Below, one piece after another: positions 51,017 to 59,995 of a DNA stretch of 64,000 nt. The notes beneath the pieces were generated by a model, which searched no databases, had not been told where the DNA came from, and was given only the letters and a program-made list of their open reading frames with translations. The DNA is taken from assembly GCA_017302435.1 (NCBI GenBank), contig JAFLDL010000029.1, positions 1-64,000 on the forward strand, in the 5' to 3' direction. Source of the DNA: Candidatus Accumulibacter necessarius. GTDB taxonomy: Bacteria > Pseudomonadota > Gammaproteobacteria > Burkholderiales > Rhodocyclaceae. The number at the start of each line of letters is the position of its first letter. Position 1 is the first letter of the stretch. The translations under genes were made by a program, and so were the position numbers.

Positions 51017-52795
51017 ATGCTTTCCACTGACTTGTCTGGGCGACAATCCATGCAGTTGTTCCGCTCTCCTTCCCTTCGGCAGATGCTCACCGTGCCGTAC
51101 GTCGTACTGGTTCTGCTTCTCGCAGGCGCCATCGGTGGCTTGTCGTATTCCGCAGGGCGCACGGCGGTCGATACCCTTTCGAACCAGCTGTTGTCGGAGA
51201 TGGTCTACCGCATTGCGCAGGCCGCCGAACGCCATGTACTGGGTGCCGAAGCGGTCCTCGAAACCGCATTTCCCGGCGGTGTTCCCGCCCCGGCCAGAAT
51301 TGAAGACGACTTCGACAACCTGCGCACCCGCTTCTGGCTGGCGACCTCAGTCCATCGCGAGCCGAACAACTACGCCTACTATGGCGACCGCAATGGCCAG
51401 TTTTTCGGGCTCTGGCGCCATTCCGAAACCGCCGCCGAGCTGAGACTCCGCCGCACGGGCTCCGGCGCGCGCACCATTTATCGCTTCTCCGGGATCGCCG
51501 GCGAGCTGAAAGACCCGGTCCACGAGAAGCGCGTCTTCGAGCCACGCGAACGCCCATGGTTCAAGTCGGGCCAGACTTCCACCGCGCGCGTCTGGACGTC
51601 GGTCTATGTTGATTTCAGGACCGAGGAACTGGTTGCGACGCTGGCGCGGCGGGTCAACAACGCGCAAGGAGAATTCCAGGGCGTCGTCGCCACCGACCTG
51701 TCGCTGCAACGCGTCAACGACTTTCTGCGCTCCCTGCAACTGACGGCGAACGGCATCGCCTATGTGGTCGAGAAGGATGGCAATCTGATCGGCAGCTCGC
51801 GCGGGCCGCACCTGCGCAAGGACGCTGCCGGTGGCAATGTGCGAATGAACGTGGCCGCCAGCGAGGATCCGCTGGTGGTGGCCAGCTACCGGGAGATCGA
51901 GAAACTGCTGCTCACTGCCACCGACCCGTCGCAACCGCGTACCGTCGTCTTCGAAACCGGCGGCGGGCAGCAGGTCGAGGCTGCCTACGCCTGCATCCAG
52001 GATGCCGCCGGGCTGGACTGGATAATCGTCGTCGCCGTACCGCGCAGCGACTTCCTGCTGGGGGTCGCGGAAAATTTCAGGCGCACGCTGGTGCTTGCCT
52101 TGCTGGCGTCCCTGATGACCATCGTCATTGGCTTGGTGGTCCTTTCGGTGGTCGCCCGCGACCTCAAGCAACTGGCGAGTGCAGCACGCAGCGTCGGCAA
52201 CGGCGACCTCAGCGCGACATTCGACGTCGCACGCGGTGACGAGATCGGTGACCTGGCCAAGAGCTTCCGCGCCATGCAGACCCGACTGCTGAGCGATCGC
52301 CTGACCGGTCTCGCCAACCGCGAGGCCTTCCTGCGACGCGTTGAAGACCGCCTGGCGCAACAGCAGGTGCTCGCCGAGCCGCACCCCTTCGCGGTCCTGT
52401 TCATCGATCTCAATGATTTCAAGCACATCAACGACAGTTTCGGTCACGACATCGGTGACAAGGTCCTGCAGGAAATGGCCCAGCGCATGCTCACCGGGCT
52501 ACGCAGCCGGGATGTGGTGGCGCGCTACGCCGGCGACGAATTCGTCGTCATGCTTGATGCGGTCCATAATCGCCACGACGCCGAAAGCGCTCGCAGCAAC
52601 CTCGAGCAACTTCTCCACGCACCGCTAGCGGCGATCGATTCCGTCGCGCGAGGGGCAGCGGCGGGTGCCGCAGTCGGTCTGGCAATGTACCCGGAGAATG
52701 GAGAGGACGTCGAGTCCCTGGTTCAGTATGCCGATGCCGACATGTACCGGCGCAAACAGGCGAGAAAGCCGGGGCGCGCAGGATGGGCAGAGTAG
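51017..52795 (+). CDS. Membrane-bound diguanylate cyclase with Cache and HAMP domains
   Basis: A 592-residue protein. A helix at about residues 23-45 precedes a large periplasmic Cache-like sensor (about 60-350), a second helix near 360-380, HAMP, and a GGDEF domain. The signature reads YAGDEFVVM, that is AGDEF in place of GGDEF; the RxxD-type inhibitory site is not obvious. It would make c-di-GMP. ATG 51050 (MQLFRSPSL) is an alternative start; neither has a strong ribosome site. Confidence 0.88.
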   Translation: MLSTDLSGRQSMQLFRSPSLRQMLTVPYVVLVLLLAGAIGGLSYSAGRTAVDTLSNQLLSEMVYRIAQAAERHVLGAEAVLETAFPGGVPAPARIEDDFDNLRTRFWLATSVHREPNNYAYYGDRNGQFFGLWRHSETAAELRLRRTGSGARTIYRFSGIAGELKDPVHEKRVFEPRERPWFKSGQTSTARVWTSVYVDFRTEELVATLARRVNNAQGEFQGVVATDLSLQRVNDFLRSLQLTANGIAYVVEKDGNLIGSSRGPHLRKDAAGGNVRMNVAASEDPLVVASYREIEKLLLTATDPSQPRTVVFETGGGQQVEAAYACIQDAAGLDWIIVVAVPRSDFLLGVAENFRRTLVLALLASLMTIVIGLVVLSVVARDLKQLASAARSVGNGDLSATFDVARGDEIGDLAKSFRAMQTRLLSDRLTGLANREAFLRRVEDRLAQQQVLAEPHPFAVLFIDLNDFKHINDSFGHDIGDKVLQEMAQRMLTGLRSRDVVARYAGDEFVVMLDAVHNRHDAESARSNLEQLLHAPLAAIDSVARGAAAGAAVGLAMYPENGEDVESLVQYADADMYRRKQARKPGRAGWAE

Positions 52796-52855
52796 GCTAT
52801 CGCGCGAGCTTGAGTGATTCCCTGGCGAACCCCGGAGCGACCTCCGACTGGCCTG

Positions 52856-53635
52856 CTACGCCGGCATGAACCAGCGCTGCCCCTTGCCGCCGACCTCGCG
52901 CAAGGGGTAGCCGTAAAGCCTGCTCAGCGATTCGCTGCTGATCACCTCGTCGCAGCCACCCTGCTGAGTCGATCCGTCACCGAACAGGAGCAGTGCGTGG
53001 CTGCAGAAGCGAACTGCCAGACCGGGCTCGTGCAGAACCATCACGCAGGCGATCTCTCGCTCACGGGCGAGTGCTGAAAAAAGTTCGAGCGTGGCAATCT
53101 GGTGATTGAGGTCGAGGTGAGCCAGGGGTTCATCGAGCAGGTAGAGCTGCGGCGCCTGAGCCAGCAGCGTGGCAATCGCCAGCCGCTGCCGTTCACCACC
53201 CGACAGCGTCTGAATGTCGCGCTGTGCAAGTTCGGCCAGGCCGACCGCCGCCAGGGCCTGGCGGGCAATGCGTGCATCCTTCTCTGATTCCCAATCCCAA
53301 CGCGCAAGATGCGGGTGACGTCCGACCAGCGCTGTTTCAATCACTGTTGAAGAAAAGGCCTCGCTTCGGCTCTGCGGCAACCAGCCGCGAGCAAGGGCGC
53401 TGGCGCGCGCGCCCAGGCTGCCGTAGCTCGCCCCATTGACCAGTACCTCGCCGGCGTCCGGCGGCCGCAGACCCGCCAGCACGGACAACAGCGTTGACTT
53501 GCCGGCGCCGTTTCGGCCAAGAATGGCCAGACACTCGCCCGACTGCACGGTCAGTGTCAGCTGACGACAGAAAGTGCGGCCAGCCAGGCCCACGTTGAGA
53601 CCACGGGTGCTCAGGAGAGGCGTGCGGTGAGTCAT
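52856..53635 (-). CDS. btuD: ABC transporter ATPase, BtuD/FecE family
   Basis: A 259-residue ATPase with Walker A GRNGAGKST, signature LSGGERQRLA and Walker B YLLDEPLAH. It lies one base after the btuC stop in the riboswitch-controlled cluster, so cobalamin import is inferred; ATPases of this group also serve iron-siderophore permeases. Confidence 0.88.
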   Translation of the reverse strand: MTHRTPLLSTRGLNVGLAGRTFCRQLTLTVQSGECLAILGRNGAGKSTLLSVLAGLRPPDAGEVLVNGASYGSLGARASALARGWLPQSRSEAFSSTVIETALVGRHPHLARWDWESEKDARIARQALAAVGLAELAQRDIQTLSGGERQRLAIATLLAQAPQLYLLDEPLAHLDLNHQIATLELFSALAREREIACVMVLHEPGLAVRFCSHALLLFGDGSTQQGGCDEVISSESLSRLYGYPLREVGGKGQRWFMPA

Positions 53636-53636
53636 G

Positions 53637-54626
53637 TCAATGCTGGCCGGGTGCCGCCCGGCTGAGCAGGAAAAGGAAAACCGGGACGCCGATCAGCGCC
53701 GTCAACACACCCACCGGCAGTTGCTGCGGCGCCAGCACGCTCCGCGCGAGGGTGTCGGCGATCACCAGCAGGCTGCCGCCGGCGAGCACCGAGGCGGGCA
53801 ACAGCAGGCGTTGATCATTGCCGGCAGCGAGCCGGACGAGATGTGGCACGATCAGTCCAATGAAGCCGATTGCGCCGGCGTGGGTGACCGCAGCCGCAGT
53901 CGCCAGCGACGCCAGGACGTAAACACCGCGGCGCAAGGGACCGACGGCAACACCCAGCGCCTGGGCGATATCGGCGCCACGCGCCAGCAGATTGAGCTCA
54001 CGAGCAAACGGTAGCGTCGTCAGCAAAGCCACCACAAGCAGGATCAGCACGAGTCGCGGGTCACCGGTCTGCGACAGGTCACCCATCAGCCAGAACAGCA
54101 TGCCGCGCAATCGCTCCTCGGGAGCGATTGCCAGCATCAGCGTAACGACCGCGCCACAACCCGCGGCGACGATGACGCCGGTGAGCAGCAACCGCGACTG
54201 CGTCCAGCCACCCTCGCCGTGCGCCAGTCCAAAAACCAGCAGCATCGCGCCGAGCGCACCGACGAAGGCCAGGCCATTGATGCCGGCGACGCCAAAGCCC
54301 AGAACAATCGCCAGCAGCGCGCCGATGCCGGCGCCGCCCGAGATGCCGAGAACGTAGGGGTCGGCGAGCGGATTGCGCAGCAAGACCTGCAGTAGCGCAC
54401 CTGCCAGCGCCAACAAGCCACCGCAGGCAAATCCGGTCAGCGCCCGCGGCAGGCGCAGGCTGCGGACGACGTCGCCGGTCATGCCGCTGGCGTCGCCAAG
54501 AAGCGACGCCAGCACCTCGGCCGGACTGATCGGAATGCTGCCCACCATCAGCGCCAGCACGATGCTCAACTGCGACAGCCCGGCCAGGGCGGCAAGAATC
54601 AGCAGGGCACGGCGGCGGGTGGGCAT
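53637..54626 (-). CDS. btuC: Vitamin B12 / iron-siderophore ABC permease, BtuC family
   Basis: A 329-residue FecCD-family permease with about ten membrane segments. Conserved parts include ALLQVLLRNPLADPYVLGISGGAG and GFIGLIVPHLVRL near the ATPase-coupling loop. It follows btuB by eight bases. No btuF binding protein is in the window. Confidence 0.92.
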   Translation of the reverse strand: MPTRRRALLILAALAGLSQLSIVLALMVGSIPISPAEVLASLLGDASGMTGDVVRSLRLPRALTGFACGGLLALAGALLQVLLRNPLADPYVLGISGGAGIGALLAIVLGFGVAGINGLAFVGALGAMLLVFGLAHGEGGWTQSRLLLTGVIVAAGCGAVVTLMLAIAPEERLRGMLFWLMGDLSQTGDPRLVLILLVVALLTTLPFARELNLLARGADIAQALGVAVGPLRRGVYVLASLATAAAVTHAGAIGFIGLIVPHLVRLAAGNDQRLLLPASVLAGGSLLVIADTLARSVLAPQQLPVGVLTALIGVPVFLFLLSRAAPGQH

Positions 54627-54634
54627 GCGGCGTG

Positions 54635-56506
54635 CTACCTCGGCGCGTAGCGGACACCGACAAAGACGTTAGCCCCGGCGGTGGCGTAGTCATCGGCCGT
54701 CTCGTAGTCCTTGTCGAAGATGTTGTTGGCGCGGACGAACAATGCCCAGTCGCGCTCGAAACGGTAGTCGGCGTAAAGGTTGACCAGGCCATAGCCACCC
54801 ATGCGGATACGGTTGGCCGGATCTTCGTAACGATCGCCAACCAGCTTCCACTCGCCTCGAAACTCCCAGTTGCCAAGGGTTCGCGTGAGGTAGCTGCTCA
54901 GCTGCTGCTCGGCGCGACGCGCCAGGCGATTGCCCTTGTTCGGCCCGCTCTCCTCGTTACGCGGATCCAGGAAGTCAACCGCAAGCCCCATGCCCCATTC
55001 CGAAAAACGTCCGTCGTAAGTGAAAGTGGCGCCGCGCAGCAGCGCCTGGCTGACGTTGACCGGAGCGAAGGTCGGCGGTCGATACTCAATCAGGTCGGAG
55101 AGCTCATTGTTGTAGATCACTGCCGAGAAGCGATGGCCAGCCTTTTCCCAGTTGGCGCCGACCTCGGTGTTCTTGGCGGTCTCCGGCTTCAGATCGGGAT
55201 TGCCGCCGGCAAAAAAGAAGCTGGCCGGAAAATACAGCTCGTTGAAGGTCGGCGCACGGAACGCCGTTCCATACGAGACATGCGCCCGCCATTCCGGGGT
55301 AAATTGGTAGCCGTACGCAGCGGACCCTGTGGTTTCGCCGCCGAACTGCGAGTTGTCATCACGGCGCAGATTGAACTGTAGCCGGTGCTGATCGATACTG
55401 GCGTTCCAGCCCGCCAGCAGCGAGCGAATCGTCCGTTCGCTGACCGTGTAGTCGGTGGTGCCGGAGACCTTCTGACGGGTGTACTCGGCCGCCAGCAGCG
55501 CCTCACCAACCGGCAACCTGATGTCGTTCTGCCACGACGCCAGATCCATATCGGTGCGGAAAGTGCTGGCCCGGAAACTACCGGCATAGTCCTTTGCCTG
55601 ATCAGTACTGCGGCCGAAGCGCAAGGTACTGGTCCACGCCTGATGCAGTCGATTGCGCGAATAGATCGAGTAAGAACCGACCATCTGGTCGTTATTGTAG
55701 TTCTTCGCCGGACCCAAGGCACTGAAGTCGTTTCCGTCGTACTGGTTGCTGCCCTTGCTGGCCAGCAGATTGACGCCGATCTCATGACCCTTTGCCGGGC
55801 GTACGGCGAAGTTGGCACTCAGATTCCTGTTGTAATACCCATCCCGATCCGGGTCATAGAAGACACTCTGCTTGTTGTGGATCGCGTTGAAGCCATCCGT
55901 GTTGAGGTAGCCTGCCTGCACGCTGTACGACACGAGATCGCTGCCGCCCGACACGCCGATGGTGGTGTCGCTGGTATTGAAGGAGCCGTAGCCGGTACTG
56001 GCGTTCACCCGTGCCGGCCCCTCGCCGCGCCGAGTGAAGATCTGGATCACGCCGCCGATGGCGTCGGCACCGTAGAGCGATGAAGCCGGGCCACGCAGGA
56101 TCTCGATACGCTCGATCTGGTTCAGCGGAATGCGCGACAGCGCTGCGCTGCCGGTGGTCGCGGAACCAATGCGTTGACCATCGATCAGCACGATTGACTG
56201 GTTGGTGCTGGCACCTCGGATGAACACACCGCTATTGGTCCCCTCCCCGCCATTGGCGACGTACTGTATTCCCGGTTGGCGCGCCAGTAGTTGCGCCAGG
56301 GTCGATGCCCCGGCCTGGTCAATTTCTTCGCGCGAGATGACCGAGACGTCACTCGTCAACTCGTTGGTGCGGGTTGCCTGGCGGGTCGCAGTGACGACAA
56401 TCGGATCGAGCTGCTGGTCGGCGGCGGAAAGCGCCGTCGAGAACAAGGCAGCGACAGTCAGGGTAAGTGCCGCGGCGGCAGGGGCACGCGGTTGGTCTGG
56501 ATGCAT
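54635..56506 (-). CDS. btuB: TonB-dependent outer membrane cobalamin receptor
   Basis: A 623-residue outer-membrane receptor. After a signal peptide (about residues 1-29) comes a TonB box-like LDPIVVTATR, a plug domain with DVSVISREEI and GVFIRGASTNQSIVLIDGQR, and a 22-strand barrel. The riboswitch directly upstream makes cobalamin the likely ligand. ATG 56506 is chosen from GGGAG upstream; the frame to 56938 would read through the riboswitch. Confidence 0.93.
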   Translation of the reverse strand: MHPDQPRAPAAAALTLTVAALFSTALSAADQQLDPIVVTATRQATRTNELTSDVSVISREEIDQAGASTLAQLLARQPGIQYVANGGEGTNSGVFIRGASTNQSIVLIDGQRIGSATTGSAALSRIPLNQIERIEILRGPASSLYGADAIGGVIQIFTRRGEGPARVNASTGYGSFNTSDTTIGVSGGSDLVSYSVQAGYLNTDGFNAIHNKQSVFYDPDRDGYYNRNLSANFAVRPAKGHEIGVNLLASKGSNQYDGNDFSALGPAKNYNNDQMVGSYSIYSRNRLHQAWTSTLRFGRSTDQAKDYAGSFRASTFRTDMDLASWQNDIRLPVGEALLAAEYTRQKVSGTTDYTVSERTIRSLLAGWNASIDQHRLQFNLRRDDNSQFGGETTGSAAYGYQFTPEWRAHVSYGTAFRAPTFNELYFPASFFFAGGNPDLKPETAKNTEVGANWEKAGHRFSAVIYNNELSDLIEYRPPTFAPVNVSQALLRGATFTYDGRFSEWGMGLAVDFLDPRNEESGPNKGNRLARRAEQQLSSYLTRTLGNWEFRGEWKLVGDRYEDPANRIRMGGYGLVNLYADYRFERDWALFVRANNIFDKDYETADDYATAGANVFVGVRYAPR

Positions 56507-56647
56507 TACGGATTTCTCCCTGTTGCCGACAAGCGTCCCCGCAAGCCGGCGAGCCATAAACGCGGAATTGCGCGAGGGAGAACAGCAGGCGCGAGCGCCG
56601 AGCGTTCGGTGTCCGCTTCCCCGCGGCACGTCCGTCCAGTGGTGTGC

Positions 56648-56822
56648 GAAGGCCGGTATCCGGGCTCGCAAGTCCTGACATGTCGCCTTCCCAGGCTCTG
56701 GCCCAGTGGCATTTCGACACGCCCACACTCGCTGACCGTTGCGGGGGCAGCACAGGCATGGTGTTGCGCGAACACGCACCTGTTTCCCGTTTAACCGCTG
56801 CAGCAAACCTGCATGGCGGCAC
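56648..56822 (-). ncRNA. Cobalamin riboswitch
   Basis: On the minus strand the conserved B12 aptamer elements occur in order: GCAGCGGTTAAACGGGAAAC, GCTGCCCCCGCAACGGT, the B12 box ATGCCACTGGGCC, and the closing GGATACCGGCC. It ends about 140 bases before btuB. Adenosyl- or methylcobalamin binding would turn off btuBCD. A TATAAT at 56870-56865 lies in the right place to be the -10. Confidence 0.92.
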
Positions 56823-56864
56823 CTTGCACGATACTTTCCGCCGCTGAAACCAGCGGAAGCGCCG

Positions 56865-56870
56865 ATTATA
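56865..56870 (-). promoter_or_regulatory. Candidate -10 box of btuB operon
   Basis: A perfect TATAAT on the minus strand, about 40 bases upstream of the aptamer. No convincing -35 was found, so the promoter call is tentative. Confidence 0.45.
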
Positions 56871-56991
56871 GCCTGCCCGAAGGACGGCGATCCTCCTTTG
56901 CAACAGAAAGCACCCCCGGTGGCACAAACAACCTTCACAAGCGACCCTTACGCCTTGACCGGACAGGGTTTTTGAATCTATAGTCTGGCCC

Positions 56992-57192
56992 ATGCTGAAT
57001 GAACTAAACGCCCTCGAGAGCAAGGTGGTCCAGGTGGTCGCGCTGTGCCGCACCCTGCGGACCGAGAATGACGGACTGCGCGAGCAACTCGTCGCTGCCC
57101 AGGCCGACACGGAACGCCTCGCCGAGCGCATGGCAGCCGCCTGTGCCCGGCTTGAGCAACTGGCCCAACAACTGCCCGAAGCCAAGGACTGA
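56992..57192 (+). CDS. zapB: Small coiled-coil protein, ZapB-like
   Basis: 66 residues, predicted to be one long coiled coil (NELNALESKVVQVVALCRTLRTENDGLREQL) with Leu/Glu heptads, matching the TIGR02449/ZapB-like genes that precede zapA. It starts 50 bases from the riboswitch promoter region on the other strand and ends 13 bases before zapA. It probably helps the division ring; direct evidence is lacking. Confidence 0.75.
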   Translation: MLNELNALESKVVQVVALCRTLRTENDGLREQLVAAQADTERLAERMAAACARLEQLAQQLPEAKD

Positions 57193-57205
57193 GAACCCCG
57201 ACCCG

Positions 57206-57538
57206 ATGCCAAACGACGCCAATTTCCTCGACATCACCCTGCTTGGCAAGGAATACCGGGTCGCCTGTCCACCTGATCAGCGTGCCGCACTGCTCAGTGC
57301 GGCAGCCTATGTTGACGGCAAGATGCGCGATATTGCCGAAAAGACCAAGAGCAATCTCGCCGAGCGAATCGCAGTCATGGCCGCGCTCAATATTGCCCAC
57401 GAGCACCTTGGTCTCAATCAGGAGTCGCCAGAGCAGCATCAGAAAATTGAATCTGAAATAGGGCTGGACATGGACGCGCTTAGGGGTAGAATCTTTTTCA
57501 TGGAGGCGGAACTTGATGCCGTTCTGAAGTCGGAGTAG
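57206..57538 (+). CDS. zapA: Cell division protein ZapA
   Basis: ZapA, 110 residues, bundles FtsZ. The N-terminal beta part (LDITLLGKEYRVACPPDQRAALLSAA) is followed by a long helix for tetramer formation. ATG 57206 is taken; the frame upstream to 57068 is not family-like. A 6S RNA gene follows, as in E. coli zapA-ssrS. Confidence 0.93.
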   Translation: MPNDANFLDITLLGKEYRVACPPDQRAALLSAAAYVDGKMRDIAEKTKSNLAERIAVMAALNIAHEHLGLNQESPEQHQKIESEIGLDMDALRGRIFFMEAELDAVLKSE

Positions 57539-57549
57539 ACGTTAAGCTG

Positions 57550-57748
57550 GCCTCCAAGAGAGTTCCCTGCGGTGTTTGTCAAGGTCATAATTCCTTGAAC
57601 CAATGCATATTGGCATTGGTCGCAGACCATAGAAACCGCTGTTGTGTGTGCCCCTAATGTCGGGTGTACCTGATGCGGAAGGGAAGTGACCTAACTGAAC
57701 TCAGGTTCAGGATGCCGGCCTGGCGGCACTCGCGGGGACAAGATTGAA
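57550..57748 (+). ncRNA. ssrS: 6S RNA
   Basis: About 190-200 bases immediately after zapA fold into a long rod: the CCCTGCGGTG strand near 57565 pairs with CACTCGCGGGGA near 57728, and an internal hairpin ACCAATGC...GCATTGGT lies in the middle. Sequence GGTTCAGGATGCCGGCCTGG is typical of betaproteobacterial 6S RNA, which binds sigma-70 RNA polymerase in stationary phase. Ends are approximate. Confidence 0.85.
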
Positions 57749-57750
57749 AA

Positions 57751-57781
57751 GCGCCGAACCTCTGGTTCAGCGCTTTTTTTT
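57751..57781 (+). terminator. Terminator after 6S RNA
   Basis: GCGC-C-GAACC, loop TCT, GGTTC-A-GCGC with one mismatch, followed by nine T residues on the plus strand. On the minus strand GCGCTTTTC follows, so it may also act weakly for the SDR gene. Confidence 0.85.
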
Positions 57782-57860
57782 CCGCTTTTTTCGTTCTTTT
57801 CGGCTCGGGTTTTGGCAACTTCTCCCGGACCAGTTTCAGCTCCAAACCGCCGCGTAAGCG

Positions 57861-58664
57861 CTACGCGAAGCGTGCCGACAAGCCGCCATCGACGACGAGT
57901 TCGGTGGCGGTGATGTACTTGGCCTCATCGGACGCCAGGAACAGCGCCGCGTAAGCCGTATCCCAGGCGTCGCCCATGTGGCCCAACGGACACTGGGCGT
58001 CACGCGTGCGAATCAGGTTGGCAATGTCCCCTTCCTCACCGTAGACTCGGGTCAGCGCGGCATGCACCAACGGCGTGTTCATCAACCCGGGCAGAACGCA
58101 GTTGGCGCGGATACCGTCGGGCGCGTGCCGAATGGCCATGGTGCGGGTCATCGCCACCATCGCCCCCTTGCTCGCGGCGTAGAAACCGTAGTTCACGCCA
58201 GCCCAGCCGAGCACAGCAACCGAAGCGTTGTTGACGATCACCCCGGCATGCTGGCGAATCATCACCGGCAGCACGTGGTGGCACGTCAGGTAGGCACTCT
58301 TGATATTGACCGACATCAGCCGGTCCCAGGTCGCCTCGTCGAGTTCCGCCGGACCTCCGACGACAGCGATGCCGACGTTATTGACCAGGATGTCGATCCG
58401 CCCGTAGGCGTCCAGCGCCATTGCCACCACTCGCTCGACGTCGGCGGCGCAGGTCACGTCGGCAACCACGGTGATGCCGCTGCCCCCCTCGTCGCTGATA
58501 ATCTTCTGCGTTGCCGCTGCCGCCTCGGCGTCGATGTCGACGCCGACCACTCTGGCACCCTCGCGCGTAAAGAGTACCGACATCGCCTTGCCGTTGCCCC
58601 ACCCAGGCCCGACCGAACCACTGCCGGTGACGATCGCCACCTTGTCCTGCAAACGTCCGCCCAT
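57861..58664 (-). CDS. Short-chain dehydrogenase/reductase (SDR)
   Basis: A 267-residue NAD(P)-dependent SDR. The active-site Tyr and Lys are in the YAASKGAM motif and the Ser is in VNNASVAVLG. The nucleotide-binding loop is unusual, TGSGSVGPGWGNGKA instead of TGxxxGIG. Substrate is unknown. ATG 58664 overlaps the end of an acyl-CoA ligase remnant upstream, and a hydrolase gene follows beyond it, so an old fatty-acid or aromatic pathway operon is likely. Confidence 0.88.
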   Translation of the reverse strand: MGGRLQDKVAIVTGSGSVGPGWGNGKAMSVLFTREGARVVGVDIDAEAAAATQKIISDEGGSGITVVADVTCAADVERVVAMALDAYGRIDILVNNVGIAVVGGPAELDEATWDRLMSVNIKSAYLTCHHVLPVMIRQHAGVIVNNASVAVLGWAGVNYGFYAASKGAMVAMTRTMAIRHAPDGIRANCVLPGLMNTPLVHAALTRVYGEEGDIANLIRTRDAQCPLGHMGDAWDTAYAALFLASDEAKYITATELVVDGGLSARFA

Positions 58665-58666
58665 CT

Positions 58667-58836
58667 TCAGTTCTCTCCTGACGTTTTCCATTGGCGCCGC
58701 AATTCGGTCTTCAGGGCCTTGCCGTCGTTGTTCTTCGGCAGTGCTGCGACAAGGCCACGATCTCCCGCGGGTCAAAACTACCGGATTCGTGGACGACATG
58801 GCGCTTGGCGCGGGCCAGCAGACGAGCCAGATTCAT
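58667..58836 (-). pseudogene. Remnant of an AMP-forming acyl-CoA ligase
   Basis: The 3' part, read in one frame, gives GLVAALPKNNDGKALKTELRRQ, the lysine-bearing C-terminal signature of acyl-CoA synthetases, stopping at 58669-58667. The 5' part begins MNLARLLARAKRH in another frame, like the start of such enzymes. Nearly all the coding length between is missing. This looks like a large internal deletion; the SDR start follows immediately, which suggests former co-transcription. Confidence 0.55.
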
Positions 58837-58909
58837 GGTCGGAACGCCCGGCGGCGCCAGCCCGCCGCCCAGCCAAGAGCAGGCGGCGCGGTCATGCCGG
58901 CGCCGATGC

Positions 58910-59845
58910 TCAGCCCGGAGCGGACAGCAGGAAATTCTGGACGATGCGCACCTGCGACTCTTCGAGGAACATCGGCGCATGCCCCACTCCCTGCACCTCG
59001 ACGAGCGTCGCCTTTGGCCCCCTGCTGGTCATCTCGGCGGCGACCTCGTGCGACAGGATGTCCGACTGGGCACCGCGCAGCACCAGCGTCGGGCAGCGAA
59101 TCCCCTCGTACATTGGCCACAGATTGATTTCCTTGGCTTCGAGAAAGGCCTTCTGGTAAGGCTCGGCAATCGCGCGATCGTAGTTCATCTCGAAACCGCC
59201 GTCAGCTTTGGCGCGCGTACCGACCACGGTCATGTAGCGCCATTGAGCGTCCGTGAGGGCGCCGAAGGGGGCGCAGACGACCCGCACATAGGCTTCGGCC
59301 GCGGCGAGATCGGCGAAATCGGGCGACTTGCCGAGATACTCACCGATTCGTTGCAGCGCCTCGATGCTGATCGCTGGCCCGACGTCGTTGAGCACCAGGC
59401 GGCTGATCGGTGAACCCGGCAAGCTGGAAAGAAACATGCCGATCAGGCCACCCATCGAGGTTCCCAGCCAGTGCACCGACTCGACCCCCAGGCGGGCAAT
59501 CAGAGTCATCATGTCATTGGCGTAGATTGGCACGGCGTAATCGTCGGAGAAGAACATGCGATCGCTGCGGCCCCGCCCGACCACGTCCGGGCAGACGACC
59601 CGGTAATCGCTGGCCAGCGCGTTGGCCAGCACGTCGAAATCCCGCCCGTTGCGGGTCAGCCCATGTACGCAAATCAGGACGCGCGGATTTGCCGGATCGC
59701 CCCACTCGGTGTAGGCCATCCGGTGCAGGCCATGCGGCCCCAGGCAACGCACCGAGTTCTCGCGCATCTCGTGCAACGGGCCGCCAGCAGCCTGCCCGGG
59801 CCGCGATGTCACCACCAGTTCATCGAATTCCTTGAGTATTGCCAT
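58910..59845 (-). CDS. Alpha/beta hydrolase
   Basis: A 311-residue hydrolase fold protein. The oxyanion-side motif is VLICVHGLTRNGRDFD, the nucleophile elbow is LGTSMGGLIGMF (Ser near residue 140) and the catalytic His is in GVGHAPMFLEE. An Asp is likely in the LRGAQSDILS segment. Resembles esterases and haloalkane/epoxide-type hydrolases; substrate unknown. ATG 59845 is favoured over the frame start at 59908. Confidence 0.88.
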   Translation of the reverse strand: MAILKEFDELVVTSRPGQAAGGPLHEMRENSVRCLGPHGLHRMAYTEWGDPANPRVLICVHGLTRNGRDFDVLANALASDYRVVCPDVVGRGRSDRMFFSDDYAVPIYANDMMTLIARLGVESVHWLGTSMGGLIGMFLSSLPGSPISRLVLNDVGPAISIEALQRIGEYLGKSPDFADLAAAEAYVRVVCAPFGALTDAQWRYMTVVGTRAKADGGFEMNYDRAIAEPYQKAFLEAKEINLWPMYEGIRCPTLVLRGAQSDILSHEVAAEMTSRGPKATLVEVQGVGHAPMFLEESQVRIVQNFLLSAPG

Positions 59846-59995
59846 GATTGCTCCCCCCGATGTCGTTCCACGTTCAACAGCACTGGTGAGAGTATGCCCG
59901 TCCGGCAAGCGAAGTCAATCGCCACTTTTCGGCCGCTGGCCAAAGCCCGGAGCCCAGTCCTGAAGCTTCCCCGGGCTGGTCCTCAGCGGCCTGAC

